Assembly: GCF_023703415.1 (NCBI RefSeq)
Contig: NZ_JAGMTU010000001.1
Location: 248,001-312,000, forward strand
Length of the DNA: 64,000 nucleotides
Origin: Microbacterium sp. USTB-Y
GTDB lineage: Bacteria; Actinomycetota; Actinomycetes; Actinomycetales; Microbacteriaceae
Direction of reading: 5' to 3'
Part shown: positions 1 through 8,724 of the stretch, in pieces
Numbering within the stretch: the stretch's first letter is position 1
Layout of the letters: every line of letters begins with the position of its first letter
Notes under the pieces: model-generated
Seen by the model: only the letters and a program-made list of their open reading frames with translations
Told to the model about the DNA's origin: nothing
Databases searched by the model: none
Made by a program: the position numbers and the translations under genes

Positions 1-793
1 GGCCGCCCTGCTGGCCGGGGAAGACGGCCGAGTTGATCTTCTTCGCGATCTCGGCGTCGTTCGTGAGGATGAAGCCCGAGCGGGGGCCGCCGATGGTCTT
101 GTGCACGGTCGACGAGACGACGTGGGCGTGCGGCACCGGGTTCGGGTGCAGGCCCGCGGCGACGAGACCGGCGAAGTGTGCCATGTCGACCCACAGCAGG
201 GCGCCGACCTCGTCGGCGATCTCGCGGAACGCGGCGAAGTCCAGCGTGCGCGGGTACGCCGACCAGCCGGCGATGATGACCTTCGGCTTGTGCTCGATCG
301 CGAGACGGCGCACCTCGTCCATGTCGATGGTCGAGGTCTCCGGGTTCACGCCGTAGGCGACGATGTCGTACAGGCGGCCGGAGAAGTTGATCTTCATGCC
401 GTGGGTGAGGTGACCGCCCTGGTCGAGCGAGAGGCCGAGCAGGGTGTCGCCGGGACGGGCGATCGCGTGCAGCACGGCGGCGTTCGCGGTCGCGCCGGAG
501 TGCGGCTGGACGTTCGCGAACTCGGCGCCGAACAGCTCCTTGGCGCGGGCGATCGCCAGCTCCTCGGCGACGTCGACCTCCTCGCAGCCGCCGTAGTAGC
601 GGCGGCCCGGGTAGCCCTCGGCGTACTTGTTCGTCAGCACCGAGCCCTGCGACTGCAGGACCGAGACGGGGACGAAGTTCTCCGAGGCGATCATCTCGAG
701 GAAGGTCTGCTGACGCTTCAGCTCACGGTCGAGGACCTGGGCGATCTCGGGATCGACCTCGGAGAGAGGCGCGTTGAAGTAACGGTCGGTCAT
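1..793 (-). CDS. glyA: Serine hydroxymethyltransferase, N-terminal part (cut by window start)
   Basis: PLP enzyme that interconverts serine plus tetrahydrofolate with glycine plus 5,10-methylene-THF, the main supply of one-carbon units for purine and thymidylate synthesis in the cytoplasm. About 264 codons are visible; the C-terminal third lies outside. Visible family landmarks are MIASENFVP near residue 35, [13 protein letters not shown] near residue 55, and the PLP-lysine motif [13 protein letters not shown] with the Schiff-base lysine at residue 232. The ATG at 793-791 is preceded by a good ribosome site (AAAGGAG). It is monocistronic at its 5' end and sits behind a ZTP riboswitch, which couples it to folate or 10-formyl-THF shortage. 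The identification is secure. Confidence 0.97.
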   Translation of the reverse strand, partial: MTDRYFNAPLSEVDPEIAQVLDRELKRQQTFLEMIASENFVPVSVLQSQGSVLTNKYAEGYPGRRYYGGCEEVDVAEELAIARAKELFGAEFANVQPHSGATANAAVLHAIARPGDTLLGLSLDQGGHLTHGMKINFSGRLYDIVAYGVNPETSTIDMDEVRRLAIEHKPKVIIAGWSAYPRTLDFAAFREIADEVGALLWVDMAHFAGLVAAGLHPNPVPHAHVVSSTVHKTIGGPRSGFILTNDAEIAKKINSAVFPGQQGG

Positions 794-828
794 GGCGTGC
801 TCCTTTGACGGTTGCGAAAGAGGGGTGC

Positions 829-912
829 TCATCGGCCCAGGCGCGCGGTCGAATCCATGACGGTCGCTCCCCGGTGGTGACCCACCCAGACGCCAGTCGC
901 GACATCCCGAGC
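829..912 (-). promoter_or_regulatory. ZTP riboswitch (pfl motif) in the glyA leader
   Basis: The leftward strand just upstream of glyA carries the conserved blocks of the ZTP/ZMP-sensing pfl RNA in the right order: GCGACTGGCG (900-891), GTGGG (885-881), ACCACCGGGGAGCG (878-865) and, after a variable linker, CGCGCCTGGGC (847-837). The last block ends about 44 nt before the ATG. These riboswitches sense the purine intermediate ZTP, which builds up when 10-formyl-THF is short, and raise expression of folate and one-carbon genes such as glyA. I see no T-rich terminator after it, so control of translation is more likely than termination. Confidence 0.92.
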
Positions 913-983
913 CTACCCGATCGGGATGCGGATCCGTCGGGCGATGACGAGCGGCGGATGCCCCGGTCGGCCCGCGGGCGCGG

Positions 984-989
984 TAGTTT
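984..989 (+). promoter_or_regulatory. -10 box TAGTTT of a leaderless transcript
   Basis: TAGTTT ends 6 nt before the ATG at 996 and no Shine-Dalgarno lies between, which is the spacing expected if transcription starts on the start codon. The same arrangement recurs at many genes in this window. Confidence 0.5.
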
Positions 990-995
990 TTGTTC

Positions 996-2558
996 ATGGT
1001 CCTGCATGATGCGCTGCTGCTCATCCCGTTCCCGTCCTCCGCGAGCCTCGGGGAGGGATCCGTCCCGATCGCCTCCGTGCGGGTCGACGGGGATCCCGAG
1101 ACGGCCGCGCTGCTGCGCACCGACCTCGCCGCGATCCTCGGCTCAGAGGCCCTCACGACCGACGGCGGCACCGTGATCAGCCTCGCGATCGATCCGGCGA
1201 TCGGATCCGCCGAGGGCTACCTGCTCGATTCGTCCGCAGGCGGGGTCCGCATCACGGGGCACGACCGGGCCGGGCTGTACCACGGCACCCGCACGCTCCT
1301 GCAGTTGGTGCGCCGCGACGGGACGCTGCCCGTCGTGCGCATCGAGGACGCCCCGCGCTTCGGCTATCGCGGGGTCATGCTCGACGTGGCGCGCCACTTC
1401 TTCTCCGTCGCCGACGTGCAGCGCTACATCGACCGCGCGGCGGGGCTGAAGTTCAACCGCCTCCACCTGCACCTCACGGACGACCAGGGCTGGCGCATCG
1501 AGATCGCCTCATGGCCCCAGCTCACCGGTCGCGGCGCGGCCGGCGACGCGACCGGCGGACCCGGCGGCTTCTACACCCAGGACGACTATCGCGCGATCGT
1601 CGACTACGCGGCCGCGCGCCACGTCACGGTGATCCCCGAGATCGACCTGCCCGGGCACACCCACGCGGTCGGTCTGGGCTACCCCGAGCTCGTCGAGGAG
1701 CCGACCCTCACCGAGGCGAACCTCACCGAGGCCGCCGATCTCGGCCAGCCGCTGCCGGTGCACGGAGAGCAGTACGCCGGCTGGGGCGTCGGGCACTCCT
1801 CGGTGCGCATCCACGACGAGCGCACCTACGACCTCATCCGCGACGTGCTCGGCGAGATCGCCGCGCTCACCCCCGGCCCGTTCCTGCACATCGGCGGCGA
1901 CGAGTGCCTGGGCACCTCGGCCGCCGACTTCGCCCTGTTCTTCGAGCGCGCGGGAAGGCTGGCCGCCGAGACCGGCAAGGTTCCCGTGGCCTGGCACGAG
2001 GCCGGCGCCGTCGAGGGCCTCCCCGCCGGGATGATCGGCCAGTACTGGGGATCCGTCACGCCGGAGGGGGATCACGCCGCGCACGCGCGCCGGTTCGTCG
2101 AGCGCGGCGGCGCGCTGATCCTGTCGCCGTCCGACCGCGCCTACCTCGACATGAAGCCCCGCGCCGATCATCCGCGCGGGCTGGCCTGGGCCGGCATCGT
2201 GCCGCTGCGCACCTCCTATGACTGGGATCCCGCACGGGTGATCGACGGAGTGCCGGTCGAGGCGATCCTCGGCATCGAGGCGCCGCTGTGGACCGAGTCC
2301 GTGACGACCCTCGCCGAGGCCGACGGCCTCGCGTTCCCGCGGATCGCCGCGCAGGCCGAGGTCGGCTGGTCGGCACAGGACGGCCCGGAGCGCTCCTGGG
2401 AGTCGTTCCGCACGCGCGTCGCGGAGCTGGTCCCCGCCTGGGAGGCGGCCGGCATCGCCGTCGATCGCGCCGCACTCGACGACGATCCGCCGGCGCGAAC
2501 GGCGGACACCGAGACCCCGCACGCCCCTTCGACCACGACCGACCAGGAGACCGCATGA
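996..2558 (+). CDS. Beta-N-acetylhexosaminidase, GH20 family
   Basis: Hydrolyses terminal beta-linked GlcNAc/GalNAc by substrate-assisted catalysis. The protein has 520 aa: an N-terminal GH20b-like domain (to about residue 120), then the TIM barrel starting at [14 protein letters not shown]. The catalytic Asp-Glu pair is in HIGGDECLG (Asp302-Glu303). Other barrel motifs are [14 protein letters not shown] and [11 protein letters not shown]. No signal peptide or membrane segment is visible, so it probably acts on imported disaccharides or glycosides in the cytoplasm. I chose the ATG at 996 rather than the TTG at 990 because a TAGTTT -10 box sits 6 nt upstream, suggesting leaderless translation. 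Its TGA overlaps the nagA ATG by 4 nt, linking it to amino-sugar breakdown. Confidence 0.93.
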   Translation: MVLHDALLLIPFPSSASLGEGSVPIASVRVDGDPETAALLRTDLAAILGSEALTTDGGTVISLAIDPAIGSAEGYLLDSSAGGVRITGHDRAGLYHGTRTLLQLVRRDGTLPVVRIEDAPRFGYRGVMLDVARHFFSVADVQRYIDRAAGLKFNRLHLHLTDDQGWRIEIASWPQLTGRGAAGDATGGPGGFYTQDDYRAIVDYAAARHVTVIPEIDLPGHTHAVGLGYPELVEEPTLTEANLTEAADLGQPLPVHGEQYAGWGVGHSSVRIHDERTYDLIRDVLGEIAALTPGPFLHIGGDECLGTSAADFALFFERAGRLAAETGKVPVAWHEAGAVEGLPAGMIGQYWGSVTPEGDHAAHARRFVERGGALILSPSDRAYLDMKPRADHPRGLAWAGIVPLRTSYDWDPARVIDGVPVEAILGIEAPLWTESVTTLAEADGLAFPRIAAQAEVGWSAQDGPERSWESFRTRVAELVPAWEAAGIAVDRAALDDDPPARTADTETPHAPSTTTDQETA

Positions 2559-3730
2559 CCGCCCGCACCGAGAGCTCCGCGCAGGGAACGCTCGTCATCC
2601 ACTCCGCCCGTATCGTCTCCGGCGGGTCCTCCGTCGACGACGGGTGGGTGCGCTTCGAGAACGGCGCCGTCGTCGCGCGCGGAACCGGGTCCGGCTGGGC
2701 TCCGGCCGAGACGGTGGTCGACGCGCGGGAGGCGGCCGGACCCGGAGCGATCCTCACCCCCGGGTTCGTGGACATCCACGGGCACGGCGGCGCGACGGCC
2801 GCGTTCGACGACGGCGTGGAGGCGATCCGCACCGCGCGCGCCATGCACCGCAGCCACGGCACCACCCGGGCCGTGGTGTCGCTGATCACCGCGGCCCTCG
2901 ACCAGCTCGCCGAGCGCATCGGCATGGTCGCCGACCTGATGGAGATGGACCGGGACCTGCTGGGCTCGCACCTGGAGGGTCCCTTCCTCGATCCCGGCCA
3001 CAAGGGCGCCCACGACCCCGAGCTCCTGCGCCTGCCCGAAGCCGCGGACGTCCAGCGCCTGCTCGACGCCGGCCGCGGCACGGTGCGGCAGGTCACGCTC
3101 GCACCCGAGCTCCCCGGCGGCATGGAGGCGATCCGCCTCGTCGTCGCGGCGGGCGCCGCCGCAGCGGTCGGGCACACCGATGCGGATGACGACACGCTGC
3201 GCGAGGCCTTCGACGCCGGCGCGACGATCCTCACGCACGCCTTCAACGCGATGCGCCCCGTGCACCACCGCAACCCGGGCCCCGTGCTCACGGCGGCGCA
3301 CGACGAGCGCGTCACGCTCGAGGCGATCGCCGACAACATCCACCTGCACCCGCACGTGATCAAGCTCGTGTTCGACGAGGCCCCTGGCCGGGTCGCCCTG
3401 GTCACCGATGCCATGGCCGCGGCCGGAGCGGCCGACGGCGACTACATGCTGGGCTCGCTGCGGGTCACGGTCCTGGACGGCGTCGCTCGCGTCGAGAGCG
3501 GCTCGATCGCGGGATCCACGCTGACCCAGGATGTGGCGCTGCGCCGCGCCGTGGAGGCCGGCGTGCCGCTGCCCGACGTGATCGACGCGCTCACGCGCAC
3601 CCCGGCGCGGGCGATCGGCGTGGGCGACCGGCTCGGCGGCCTCGAGCCGGGAAAGCTGGGGGACGCGGTGCTCCTGACCGCCGACCTGGACGTCGCGGTG
3701 GTGTGGACCGGCGGCGCGCTGACGCGCTGA
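2555..3730 (+). CDS. nagA: N-acetylglucosamine-6-phosphate deacetylase
   Basis: Amidohydrolase-superfamily enzyme that removes acetate from GlcNAc-6-P to give glucosamine-6-P, the substrate of NagB encoded at 8725-9504. The protein has 391 aa. Metal and substrate motifs are visible: TPGFVDIHGHGG (HxH), HLEGPFLDPGHKGAH (Glu ligand), VGHTDAD and THAFNAM (His ligands), and LVTDAM with the catalytic Asp. The start ATG overlaps the stop of the GH20 gene (ATGA), so the two are translationally coupled. The encoded pathway is hexosaminidase to GlcNAc, a ROK kinase to GlcNAc-6-P, then NagA and NagB to fructose-6-P. Confidence 0.95.
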   Translation: MTARTESSAQGTLVIHSARIVSGGSSVDDGWVRFENGAVVARGTGSGWAPAETVVDAREAAGPGAILTPGFVDIHGHGGATAAFDDGVEAIRTARAMHRSHGTTRAVVSLITAALDQLAERIGMVADLMEMDRDLLGSHLEGPFLDPGHKGAHDPELLRLPEAADVQRLLDAGRGTVRQVTLAPELPGGMEAIRLVVAAGAAAAVGHTDADDDTLREAFDAGATILTHAFNAMRPVHHRNPGPVLTAAHDERVTLEAIADNIHLHPHVIKLVFDEAPGRVALVTDAMAAAGAADGDYMLGSLRVTVLDGVARVESGSIAGSTLTQDVALRRAVEAGVPLPDVIDALTRTPARAIGVGDRLGGLEPGKLGDAVLLTADLDVAVVWTGGALTR

Positions 3731-4260
3731 TCCGCGAGACGCGGATCCGGCGAGGGCCGGGGGCCTGCCGCTCCCCAGCGGCGACCCCCGTACCCTCGAC
3801 CCTTCCCCAGATCCTCACGCAACCCGAAATCGGAGGATCCCCCCGTGTTCAGAGCGGGGCGGCCCGGAACTCCTCCCCCGAGGCGCCGGGCCGACCCCGC
3901 CGGCGGATCCCCATCCGCCGGAGTCGTTGTTCGCCGCCCCCCGGTGGCTTTCGCAGACTGTCTCTGACAGGAGAGATGGGGTCGCAACGGATCCATTACG
4001 CGACTTCGCAAGATTTCTTCGGATTTTTTCTGAAGCCCCGGATCCGCGGGGCCGGGGGCCGACCGGCACCGTGTCGGGAAACCGCGTCTCAGCATCCCCG
4101 ACACCGAGTCCCGTGAGCGCAGAACCCGACTTCGGTTCGGGGATTTCGTTCGCACCCTGGCGCGTTCCCAGCCAGAGGGTGAAGAATGGGGAGTCCGCGT
4201 GATGAGAAGACTGGGTCCGCGTCTCTTTGCCGAGAGCGCTTCCGACCTGAGAACCGAGAG
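3731..4260. other. 530-bp intergenic region, no gene recognised
   Basis: No convincing ORF, tRNA or known RNA motif is seen between nagA and the sigma factor gene. It contains a weak hairpin around the GGATCC at 4036-4053 and some lower-GC stretches (about 3990-4030) that are out of character with the surrounding coding DNA, as expected for a promoter region. GGAAAC (4077-4082) and CGAC (4099-4102), separated by 16 bp, resemble an ECF-type promoter and could be the autoregulated promoter of the downstream sigma factor; this is only a pattern match. Confidence 0.4.
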
Positions 4261-6372
4261 ATGACCGACTACACCGAACACTCGCACGATGCCGCGGCCG
4301 CATCGCCGCGCAGCGACGCCGATCTGGTGCTGCGCACGCGCTCAGGCGACCCCGAAGCCTTCGCCCAGTTGTGGCGTCGTCACTACGCGTCGGGCATCAC
4401 GGTCGCACGGTCGATCACGAGCACCTTCGATGCCGACGACCTCGTCCAGGAGGCGTTCGCGCGCACCTATCAGGCGATCCAGAAGGGCGGCGGCCCGACC
4501 GGCTCCTTCCGCGCGTACCTGTTCACGAGCATCCGCAACACCGCGGCCGGCTGGGGGCGCGCGCGCCGGGAGGCGCCGATCGACGAGCTCGACACGGTCG
4601 CCGATCCGTCCTCGACGGAGCAGGCCACGAACGACGCCCTCGATCGCAGCCTCTCGGCCCAGGCGTTCCGCAGCCTTCCCTCGCGCTGGCAGGAGGTGCT
4701 CTGGTACTCCGAGATCGAGCAGATGAAGCCGGCCGAGATCGCGCCTCTGCTCGGGATGACCGCCGGGGCGACCGCACAGCTCGCGTTCCGGGCCAGGGAG
4801 GGCCTGCGCGAGGCCTGGATCCAGGCCCACCTCAGCACCGCCGTGCCCGGATCCGTCTGCGAATGGACGATCGAGCGCCTCGGTGCGTACTCGCGCGGCA
4901 ACCTCGGCACCCGTGATCGCGCCAAGCTGGAGCGGCATCTGGGCGAGTGCGCGCGCTGCCTGATCGTCGCCGCCGAGGCCAAGGAGGTCTCGCACCGGCT
5001 GGCCTTCGTGCTCCTCCCGCTCGTCCTGGGCGTCGGCGGATCGAGCGCCTACCTCGCGATGCTGCAGGGCGGCGCCCTGCCGGCCGTGGCTCTCGCAGCG
5101 ATGCCGTCGAGCGTCGTGCAGGGGGCCGTCGTCGCGGGTGGCGCGAGCGCGGCGGGCGTCGGCGCGGCGCACGGCGCCGCCGCGGCGTCCTCGACCGCTT
5201 CGGGCGGGGCGACGGGCTCGTCCGGCGGTGCCATCGCAGGATTCGGCGCCCTGGTGGGCGCGGGTTCCGCGGCACTGGTGATCGCCGGCGCCATCGTCGC
5301 CGCCGCGGTCGTCCCCGGCCTCACGGCGAATCCGGCATCGACCTCCGCCCCGTCCGCGTCGGACCAGGGCGACTCCAGCATCGTCGCGCAGGTCACGCCC
5401 CCCTCCACCACGACCGTCCCCGCGCCGGCCCCGGTGCCGACGGAGCCCCCGGCCGACCCCGCACCGCACGTCGACAAGCCGAAGCCGGTGGTGAGCGCCC
5501 CGGTCGACACCACGACCGCCCCGGAGCCCGCCGCCGACCCCGTGCTCCCTCCGGATCCCCCGGCGGAGGAGAAGCCGCCCACCAACCCCGGCACGGACCC
5601 GGGAACCGACCCCGGTACCGATCCCGGCACGGATCCTGGCACTGACCCGGGAACGGATCCTGGCACGGACCCGGGAACGGACCCCGGCACAGACCCGGGA
5701 ACCGATCCCGGCACAGACCCTGGCACAGACCCGGGAACCGACCCCGGCACGGACCCCGGCACCGATCCGGGTCCCGCGACTCCGCCGGCCTCGGCGCCGG
5801 TGCTCGGGACGGCCTCCCTGCACTGCGGCATCCTCTCGCTGATCGACGGCATCCGGGTGACCGTGCCCGTCAGCGGCGTGCCCGGCACCACGCTGCGCGC
5901 GACCTCGGACAACGGCGCGAACCTCACGACGAGCGTCGTCCTGAACGCCGCAGGAAACGGCGTGATCGAACTCGCCCCGAGCCGCAGCCAGATCAACAGC
6001 GGCGCCCTCGTGACGATCGCCTACGTCCTGGGCGACAAGGTCGGCGGATCGGCGGTGCTCGATCTCGGCACGCTCGGCCCGCTGCACTGGTGGGAGTGCC
6101 TGCTCTCGGACGTCGCCGACCCGACGCCGCCCGCCGACGCCCCCGCGACCGATCCCGCCGCCCCTCCGGCCGACTCCTTCGCCCCGGCGGACACCCCGGC
6201 TCCCGCCGAGACACCGGCGCCGACCGAACCGGCCCCCGCCGACCCCCCGACGGTCGATCCCGCACCCGCACCGCAGAACGCTCCGGAGACGGATCCCGTC
6301 TCCCCCGCGCCCGCGACGTCGGGCGAGCCGACCCCGTCCTCCGACCCCGCCTCGAGCGTCCCGGCAGCCTGA
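4261..6372 (+). CDS. Membrane-tethered ECF sigma factor with fused zinc-finger and extracytoplasmic domain
   Basis: The N-terminal ~190 residues are an ECF sigma-70 factor: region 2 with ITSTFDADDLVQEAFARTYQ and region 4 with LPSRWQEVLWYSEIEQMKPAEIAPLLGMT. Then comes an anti-sigma-type zinc finger, HLGECARC (HxxxCxxC), hydrophobic segments around LAFVLLPLVLGVGGSSAYLAML and LVIAGAIVAAAVVPGL, a Pro/Thr-rich stretch, 15 GTDP repeats, a folded-looking domain with two Cys, and a Pro/Ala-rich tail. In total about 703 aa, far longer than a normal ECF (~180 aa). The layout resembles described actinobacterial ECF groups carrying fused anti-sigma and surface-sensing domains. Start: ATG 4261; an in-frame ATG at 4186 (25 codons earlier) has a GAGGGTGAAGA stretch before it and cannot be excluded. 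Confidence 0.85.
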   Translation: MTDYTEHSHDAAAASPRSDADLVLRTRSGDPEAFAQLWRRHYASGITVARSITSTFDADDLVQEAFARTYQAIQKGGGPTGSFRAYLFTSIRNTAAGWGRARREAPIDELDTVADPSSTEQATNDALDRSLSAQAFRSLPSRWQEVLWYSEIEQMKPAEIAPLLGMTAGATAQLAFRAREGLREAWIQAHLSTAVPGSVCEWTIERLGAYSRGNLGTRDRAKLERHLGECARCLIVAAEAKEVSHRLAFVLLPLVLGVGGSSAYLAMLQGGALPAVALAAMPSSVVQGAVVAGGASAAGVGAAHGAAAASSTASGGATGSSGGAIAGFGALVGAGSAALVIAGAIVAAAVVPGLTANPASTSAPSASDQGDSSIVAQVTPPSTTTVPAPAPVPTEPPADPAPHVDKPKPVVSAPVDTTTAPEPAADPVLPPDPPAEEKPPTNPGTDPGTDPGTDPGTDPGTDPGTDPGTDPGTDPGTDPGTDPGTDPGTDPGTDPGTDPGTDPGPATPPASAPVLGTASLHCGILSLIDGIRVTVPVSGVPGTTLRATSDNGANLTTSVVLNAAGNGVIELAPSRSQINSGALVTIAYVLGDKVGGSAVLDLGTLGPLHWWECLLSDVADPTPPADAPATDPAAPPADSFAPADTPAPAETPAPTEPAPADPPTVDPAPAPQNAPETDPVSPAPATSGEPTPSSDPASSVPAA
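5590..5769 (+). repeat. 15 tandem 12-bp units encoding Gly-Thr-Asp-Pro
   Basis: Exactly fifteen 12-bp units encode (GTDP)15, inside the extracytoplasmic part of the ECF protein. The units vary at third codon positions (for example acg/acc/aca for Thr, gat/gac for Asp), so the protein repeat is preserved while the DNA has drifted. It probably forms an extended stalk through the cell wall; copy number may vary between strains. Confidence 0.95.
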
Positions 6373-6432
6373 GCCGCACGCCCGCCGGATCCTCCGCGGA
6401 TCCTCCCATCGCCCCCGCGTAGAATCGTCCTC

Positions 6433-6855
6433 ATGCCCGCCGACACCCCTGCCGCCGAAAGTCCCCGGGCGACCCCGCCGCTTCCCGCTGAGCCGGTGCC
6501 GACCCCGCCTCAGGGCATGCTGCCGCGCGCCACGCCGCTCGACATCGTCCGCGTCGTCGTCCTCGTCGCCGCGCTGGCGTCCCTGGCCCTGTGGGGCCTG
6601 GTCGCGTGGACCCTGCCGTGGAACCTCGTCGCCGCGATCGGCGCGCCCGTCATCACCCTGCTGCTCTGGGCGCTGTTCCTGTCGCCGCGGCCGGTGCTGG
6701 CCGTGCATCCGTTCCTCCGCGCCGCCGTCGAGCTCGTCGTCTACGCCGGGGTGACCGTCGCCTGGTGGACGATGGGTCAGGCCTGGATCGGCATCGGTTT
6801 CGCCGTCGTCGCGGTCGCGTCCGGCCTCTTGGCCGGACGCCGCGCCCTGTCCTGA
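6433..6855 (+). CDS. Small membrane protein, YrdB/DUF2568-like
   Basis: 140 aa with a Pro-rich N-terminal tail (about 30 residues) and four predicted transmembrane helices: IVRVVVLVAALASLALWGLV, LVAAIGAPVITLLLWALFL, AAVELVVYAGVTVAWWTM and WIGIGFAVVAVASGLLAG. The pattern with NLVAAIGAP and LLLWALFLSPR matches the YrdB (DUF2568) family, whose function is unknown. The ATG follows TAGAAT (6420-6425) by 7 nt, suggesting leaderless expression independent of the sigma factor gene. It ends 8 bp before the next gene, with which it may be cotranscribed. Confidence 0.75.
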   Translation: MPADTPAAESPRATPPLPAEPVPTPPQGMLPRATPLDIVRVVVLVAALASLALWGLVAWTLPWNLVAAIGAPVITLLLWALFLSPRPVLAVHPFLRAAVELVVYAGVTVAWWTMGQAWIGIGFAVVAVASGLLAGRRALS

Positions 6856-6863
6856 GGGCTGCC

Positions 6864-8282
6864 GTGGGCGACTCGGTGCTGGAGCGGCTGCGAGCCGCCC
6901 TGGGAGAGCTCGTCGACACCGGTTCCGCAGCCCTCGACGCCGCCCGGGCCGACCGCTCGGGCCATTCGTCCCCGACGCCGCCGCTCGCCGTGGTCCACGC
7001 CACGTCGACCGCCGACGTGCAGGCCGTGCTGCGCATCGCGCACGACACCGGGACGCCCGTCGTCGTGCGCGGCGCCGGAACCGGGCTCGCCGGAGCCGCG
7101 ATCGCCGGCGCGGGCGAGATCGTCCTCTCCACCCTGCGGATGCGGCGCGTGCTCGAGGTGCGCCCCGACGACCTCCTGGCGGTCGTCGAACCGGGACTCC
7201 TCAACGGCGAACTCGACGCGGTGCTCTCTCCGCTCGGGCTGTGGTGGCCGCCGGATCCGGCCAGTCGCGACATCTCGACGGTCGGCGGGAACATCGCCAC
7301 GGGGGCCGGCGGCCTGCTCTGCGCGAAGTACGGCGTGGTCCGCGACGCCGTGCTGGCGGTCGACCTCGTGCTCGCCGACGGACGCCTGCTCCACCTCGGG
7401 CATCGCAGTGTGAAGGGCGTGACGGGCCTGGATCTGACCTCCCTCGTGATCGGATCCGAGGGACGACTCGGCGTGATCGTCGGAGCCACCCTCAAGCTGC
7501 GCCGCCTCGAGCCGGGCGCCGAATGCACGATCGTGGCGACCTTCCCCGCGGTGCGCGACGCCGCACGGGCGTCGGCGGCCGTGACGGCGTCGGGTGCGCA
7601 GCCGGCGATCATGGAGCTCATGGACGCGCACAGCCTCGCCGCCGTGCACGCCCTGCTGCAGCTCGAGCCTCCTGCCGCCGAGCTCGCCCAGCTCACCATC
7701 CGGACGGACGGCCGTTCGGCCGCCGCCGAGGCCGACCGGATCGCGACGGTCCTGCGCGAGGCGGGCGGCGCGGTGACCGTCACCGACGATCCCGCGGAAG
7801 GCGAGGAGCTGCTCCGGATCCGCCGCTCAATGCACGCGGCGATGGCCAGCCTCGGGACCACGCTCATCGAGGACGTGTCCGTGCCCCGCAGCGCGCTGCC
7901 CGCGATGTTCGACGAGATCGCCCGGATCGAGCCGGCCTACGGCATCGTGATCCCCACGGTCGCGCACGCCGGGGACGGCAATCTGCATCCGAACTTCATC
8001 GTGCCGGGACCCGAGATCCCGGACCGCGTCTGGCAGGCCGCGGACGACCTGTTCCGCGCCGCACTCCGCCTCGGCGGCACGCTCACCGGCGAGCACGGCA
8101 TCGGCATCCTCAAGAGCCGCTGGCTCGCCGACGAGCTCGGCGAGGATCAGTGGGAGCTGCAGCGCGAGATCGTCCGGGTCTTCGACCCGCGCGGGATCCT
8201 CGCGCCCGGCCGCGTCTTCGCACCGCAGGCCGCCGATCCACGACCCGCCGCCGCGCACACCTCCGAGGAGCCCCATGCCTGA
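6864..8282 (+). CDS. FAD-linked oxidase, GlcD / D-lactate dehydrogenase type
   Basis: 472-aa flavoprotein of the GlcD/DLD (VAO) family that oxidises a 2-hydroxyacid such as glycolate or D-lactate. The FAD-binding PCMH domain is N-terminal (GTPVVVRGAGTGLAGAA, PPDPASRDISTVGGNIATG, GVTGLDLTSLVIGSEG). The C-terminal cap domain carries VAHAGDGNLHP and LTGEHGIGILK, where the active-site His residues lie. No iron-sulfur domain is fused, and no GlcE/GlcF partner is next to it. The start is GTG 6864; the reading frame is open further upstream but that part overlaps the previous gene. The 3' end overlaps the Nudix gene by 8 nt, so they are coupled. The exact substrate cannot be read from sequence. Confidence 0.88.
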   Translation: MGDSVLERLRAALGELVDTGSAALDAARADRSGHSSPTPPLAVVHATSTADVQAVLRIAHDTGTPVVVRGAGTGLAGAAIAGAGEIVLSTLRMRRVLEVRPDDLLAVVEPGLLNGELDAVLSPLGLWWPPDPASRDISTVGGNIATGAGGLLCAKYGVVRDAVLAVDLVLADGRLLHLGHRSVKGVTGLDLTSLVIGSEGRLGVIVGATLKLRRLEPGAECTIVATFPAVRDAARASAAVTASGAQPAIMELMDAHSLAAVHALLQLEPPAAELAQLTIRTDGRSAAAEADRIATVLREAGGAVTVTDDPAEGEELLRIRRSMHAAMASLGTTLIEDVSVPRSALPAMFDEIARIEPAYGIVIPTVAHAGDGNLHPNFIVPGPEIPDRVWQAADDLFRAALRLGGTLTGEHGIGILKSRWLADELGEDQWELQREIVRVFDPRGILAPGRVFAPQAADPRPAAAHTSEEPHA

Positions 8283-8685
8283 CATCCACGTCTCGGCCGC
8301 GATCATCACCGACGGCGCCGGACGCGTGCTCGTGGTGCGCAAGGAGGGGACCGAGCGCTTCATGCAGCCCGGCGGGAAGCCCGAGGCGGGCGAGACGCCC
8401 GCTCAGACGCTCGCCCGGGAGCTGCACGAGGAGCTCGGCCTGCGGATCGAGGAGGACGCGCTGGTGCCGCTGGGCGTGTTCGTCTCGGCCGCCGCCAACG
8501 AACCCGGGCACCGCGTGATCGCCACCGCGTTCGCGACCACGGCCGAGCCGGCCGACGTGCGCGTGCAGGCCGAACTCGCCGAGCTGCGCTGGATCACGCC
8601 GGCCGATGCGGAGACGCTGCCGCTGGCCCCGCTCAGCGAGGAGCACCTGCTCCCGCTGGCGTGGCCCGGCGTGAGGGGCCGCTGA
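8275..8685 (+). CDS. Nudix hydrolase
   Basis: 136 aa with a complete Nudix box (GX5EX7REUXEEXGU) from Gly41: the visible signature is GGKPEAGETPAQTLARELHE followed by ELGL. These enzymes hydrolyse nucleoside diphosphates linked to another group; the N-terminal start (IHVSAAIITDGAGRVLVVRK) is like MutT/ADP-ribose-type members, but the substrate is not predictable. The ATG lies within the end of the GlcD-type gene, implying translational coupling. Confidence 0.88.
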   Translation: MPDIHVSAAIITDGAGRVLVVRKEGTERFMQPGGKPEAGETPAQTLARELHEELGLRIEEDALVPLGVFVSAAANEPGHRVIATAFATTAEPADVRVQAELAELRWITPADAETLPLAPLSEEHLLPLAWPGVRGR

Positions 8686-8724
8686 GCGAGTCGGTGCTCG
8701 CCCGGCAGCCCCGGCGGGGTCTTG

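Noticed and set aside
4186-4260. N-terminal extension of the sigma factor from ATG 4186
   Set aside because: Adds 25 residues without similarity to sigma factors; ATG 4261 gives the expected short N terminus. The upstream ATG has a purine-rich stretch, so this is a preference, not proof.
3731-4260. Small RNA gene or riboswitch in the long gap before the sigma factor
   Set aside because: No recognised RNA motif and no convincing promoter-terminator pair; only weak hairpins.
5049-5996. Leftward open frame with VPGS repeats opposite the sigma factor gene
   Set aside because: Shadow of the GTDP-encoding repeats in the real gene; no start signals.
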